Source: Dehalococcoidales bacterium (GTDB taxonomy: Bacteria; Chloroflexota; Dehalococcoidia; Dehalococcoidales; Fen-1064). Taken from it: DNA of 41,583 bases. Positions within the stretch are counted from its first letter, which is position 1. The number at the start of each line of letters is the position of its first letter. A model generated the notes under the pieces. That model was given only the letters and a program-made list of their open reading frames with translations. It did no database searches and was not told the origin of the DNA. Made by a program: the position numbers and the translations under genes. Of this stretch, positions 40,115 to 41,583 are shown piece after piece. The DNA lies in the NCBI GenBank assembly GCA_016783135.1, contig JADHXC010000016.1:1-41583 (forward strand), given 5' to 3'.

Positions 40115-40233
40115 TGCAGACTCTGGTCTGGTCGTGGTGTGGAGTGGTGGAGTCTGTAGCAATACAGATAGAGTCTGTAGTAATACAGATAGAGTCTGTA
40201 GTAATATAGATAGAGTCTGTAGTAATACAGATA
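40115..40233 (+). ncRNA. Structured 5' leader: anti-repeat plus four GNRA hairpins
   Basis: Four tandem 21-bp units (40150-40233) lie in the predicted leader. Each forms UCUGUA-loop-UACAGA with a GNRA tetraloop: GCAA in unit 1, GUAA in units 2-4. Unit 3 has UAUAGA in its 3' arm, turning a G-C pair into G.U. Linkers are UAGAG. Upstream, UGCAGACUC (40115-40123) can pair over 9 bp with GAGUCUGUA of any unit, or CAGAC (40117-40121) can fold locally with GUCUG (40126-40130). I know of no named family with this layout. Confidence 0.55.
40150..40233 (+). repeat. Four tandem 21-bp repeats
   Basis: Exact period of 21 bp at 40150-40170, 40171-40191, 40192-40212 and 40213-40233. Units 2 and 4 are identical, unit 1 differs by T to C and unit 3 by C to T. 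Each contains the inverted repeat TCTGTA-n4-TACAGA (unit 3: TATAGA). No spacers as in CRISPR are present. Confidence 0.95.
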
Positions 40234-40337
40234 GAGATAGGAGAAGAAACTGCCCGTGTTACGCGCCGGGAGAGCGCTTGATATAGAAGGTAATACAAAG
40301 GTGGAACCCTAACCTGTATGGTAAGAAAGGAGAAAAG

Positions 40338-41583
40338 ATGAAAAGAAAAGTTGCATGGCTCATGCTGTCTTCGCTAATGGTGGCGGCGCTGGTTCTGTCA
40401 TCCTGCCAACCGGCAGCGGTTGAGGAGAAGAAAGAGACAGAGACAGTTAAGGGGCAGGTCACAGAGAAGGCAGCCCCCACAGTAGTAGAAAAAGAGAAAA
40501 CCACGACCGTTGTCGAGGAAAAGGGTCCGGAGATGGTCCTGGACTCTATGGGAAAACTGAAGGAGAAACCCCGATACGGCGGTAGTATCACCTTCATCTC
40601 GTCCAGCGGTACGCCGACACAGCTCCTTGACCCGGTGAATTCGACCCGTTCCTTACCCAACGCGCTTCACGTCTACGGACGACTGGGTACTGCCGACTGG
40701 TCAAGGGGACCCCAAGGCACCAACGAGTTCCCGTTCACGTCTTCCTATATTCCTGACCCATTCCTCACTGGCGACGTGGTCGAGAGCTGGGAGATTATCG
40801 ACCTAGATACCATTATCTTCAAGCTCCGCGAAAACGTCTACTGGCACAACCGCCCGCCGATGAACGGCCGGCAGTTCACTTCTGACGACGTCGAGTATTC
40901 GTTTGAACGGGGGTCGCTGGACCCGCGGAACGTGTACTACCCGCCGGAGGAGCAGGACCCGCCGTTCTTCGTGAAGATTGACAAGCTCAACTTCGAGCTC
41001 AATTATGACGAGCCGACCACGCGCATGCTTCACGGCGTCATGAACTGGATGTACATGCAGCCGCGTGAAGTGGTGGAGGCATTCGGCGACTGCGAGGACC
41101 CCAATCACCAGGTCGGCATCGGGCCCTTTATGCTGGAAGATGCCGTTACCGACAGTTCGCTGACCTGGAGCAGGAACCCCAACTGGCACCTTTTCGACCC
41201 CTTCTTCCCCGAGAACAGGCTGCCCTATATCGACAAGCTCCAGATGATTGTGATACCCGATACGGCCACCCAGCTGGCGGCGCTGCGGACGTACAAGACC
41301 GACTGGCAGTGGGTCGACTCCGACAAGGTGGACGGCATGCTGCAGTCCAACCCCGAGCTGAAGATGAGAATGGTGCAGCCGGACAGCTCCAACACGATGT
41401 GGCCGCGCACCGATATCGCGCCCTTCAGCGACAAGCGGGTACGGCAGGCAATCTCCATGGCGATAGACCAGCCGGCCATCCTCGAGGACTACTACGAGGG
41501 CAAGGCCTTCATGCTCACCTGGCCGGTGATGCCCTCCTTCGCCGACCACTACACACCACTGGATGAGCTGCCGGCAAGCAGCC
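40338..41583 (+). CDS. ABC transporter solute-binding lipoprotein, SBP_bac_5 family (3' partial)
   Basis: Extracytoplasmic peptide/nickel-type substrate-binding protein. The frame is open from ATG 40338 (AAAGGAG upstream) to the window end, 415 codons. Residues 1-23 are a lipoprotein signal: KRK, a hydrophobic core, then LSSC with C23 as the lipidated residue. A Lys/Glu/Thr-rich linker follows (about 28-65). Family 5 features are LTGDVVESWE, FKLRENVYWHN, FTSDDVEYSFERG, VGIGPFML and FSDKRVRQAISMAID. Permease and ATPase genes would be expected beyond the right edge. The long structured leader and consensus promoter upstream suggest strong, regulated expression. The ligand cannot be told from the sequence. 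Confidence 0.92.
   Translation, partial: MKRKVAWLMLSSLMVAALVLSSCQPAAVEEKKETETVKGQVTEKAAPTVVEKEKTTTVVEEKGPEMVLDSMGKLKEKPRYGGSITFISSSGTPTQLLDPVNSTRSLPNALHVYGRLGTADWSRGPQGTNEFPFTSSYIPDPFLTGDVVESWEIIDLDTIIFKLRENVYWHNRPPMNGRQFTSDDVEYSFERGSLDPRNVYYPPEEQDPPFFVKIDKLNFELNYDEPTTRMLHGVMNWMYMQPREVVEAFGDCEDPNHQVGIGPFMLEDAVTDSSLTWSRNPNWHLFDPFFPENRLPYIDKLQMIVIPDTATQLAALRTYKTDWQWVDSDKVDGMLQSNPELKMRMVQPDSSNTMWPRTDIAPFSDKRVRQAISMAIDQPAILEDYYEGKAFMLTWPVMPSFADHYTPLDELPASS

Noticed and set aside
40150-40233. CRISPR array
   Set aside because: The four 21-bp units are directly adjacent, with no unique spacers and no cas genes.
40803-41549. Minus-strand 248-codon open frame
   Set aside because: Antisense to the solute-binding protein gene; His/Val/Arg-rich composition typical of a shadow frame in GC-rich coding DNA.
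1-41583. tRNA or rRNA genes
   Set aside because: Looked for TPsiC-arm-like GTTCGA segments with acceptor stems and for rRNA-like stretches; none found by eye.

Overview
The window reads as bacterial chromosome of fairly high GC content, densely coded on both strands, with a Dehalococcoidia-like (Chloroflexota) gene content. The signs are tandem CaiB/BaiF CoA-transferases, an SCP-x-type thiolase, Fe-S aldo/keto reductase and DUF362 proteins, a 7TM-type sensor kinase, an MMPL/RND exporter and a lipoprotein solute-binding protein. The lineage is inferred from gene content only; no rRNA or tRNA is visible. Promoters look sigma70-like, mostly TTGACA-type -35 boxes with 17-nt spacers.

Layout. 1-2009: sensor histidine kinase, cut by the left edge. 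2071-2200: MITE-like element acting as a terminator. 2197-4563 (-): DUF362/ferredoxin protein and Fe-S aldo/keto reductase. 5067-6871 (+): thiolase-like enzyme and universal stress protein. 6993-9477 (-): two class III CoA-transferases. 10061-14153 (+): MoxR-type ATPase, VWA protein (NorQ/NorD or CbbQ/CbbO type) and PlsY. 14220-16595 (-): GSAM-like aminotransferase and DapB/Ord-like dehydrogenase. 16807-19115 (+): MarR regulator with a two-gene ABC-2 exporter. 19160-21502 (+): sirtuin, nicotinamidase and nicotinate phosphoribosyltransferase, a complete NAD-recycling route. 21570-22394: accessory scar with an IS1595-type transposase remnant and a frameshifted membrane protein. 22687-27416: DegV protein, esterase, MFS transporter and M20 peptidase. 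27852-30925: glycine-rich RRM protein, an M50 protease homologue lacking its HExxH motif, and a secreted alpha/beta hydrolase. 31181-34713: MarR regulator, RND/MMPL exporter and phosphodiesterase, followed by a second MITE-like element. 35104-38304 (-): carB. 38794-39396: nitroreductase. 39397-40337: a long non-coding regulatory region. 40338-end: ABC solute-binding lipoprotein, cut by the right edge.

The most unusual signal is in the leader of that last gene. A perfect consensus promoter (TTGACA-17-TATAAT at 40039-40067), with a 7-bp-arm palindrome in its spacer, is followed by four tandem 21-bp repeats (40150-40233). On the + strand each repeat can fold as a 6-bp hairpin capped by a GNRA tetraloop. 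The only two substitutions among the copies keep the fold: GUAA to GCAA in the loop, and G-C to G.U in the stem. An upstream segment (40115-40123) can pair with the 5' arm of any copy. This looks like an undescribed RNA leader or protein-binding array.

Other points of interest are the dead site-2 protease homologue, the sirtuin-PncA-PncB cluster, palindromes placed at both MarR promoters, mobile terminator elements abutting stop codons, and a frameshift in a homopolymer run.
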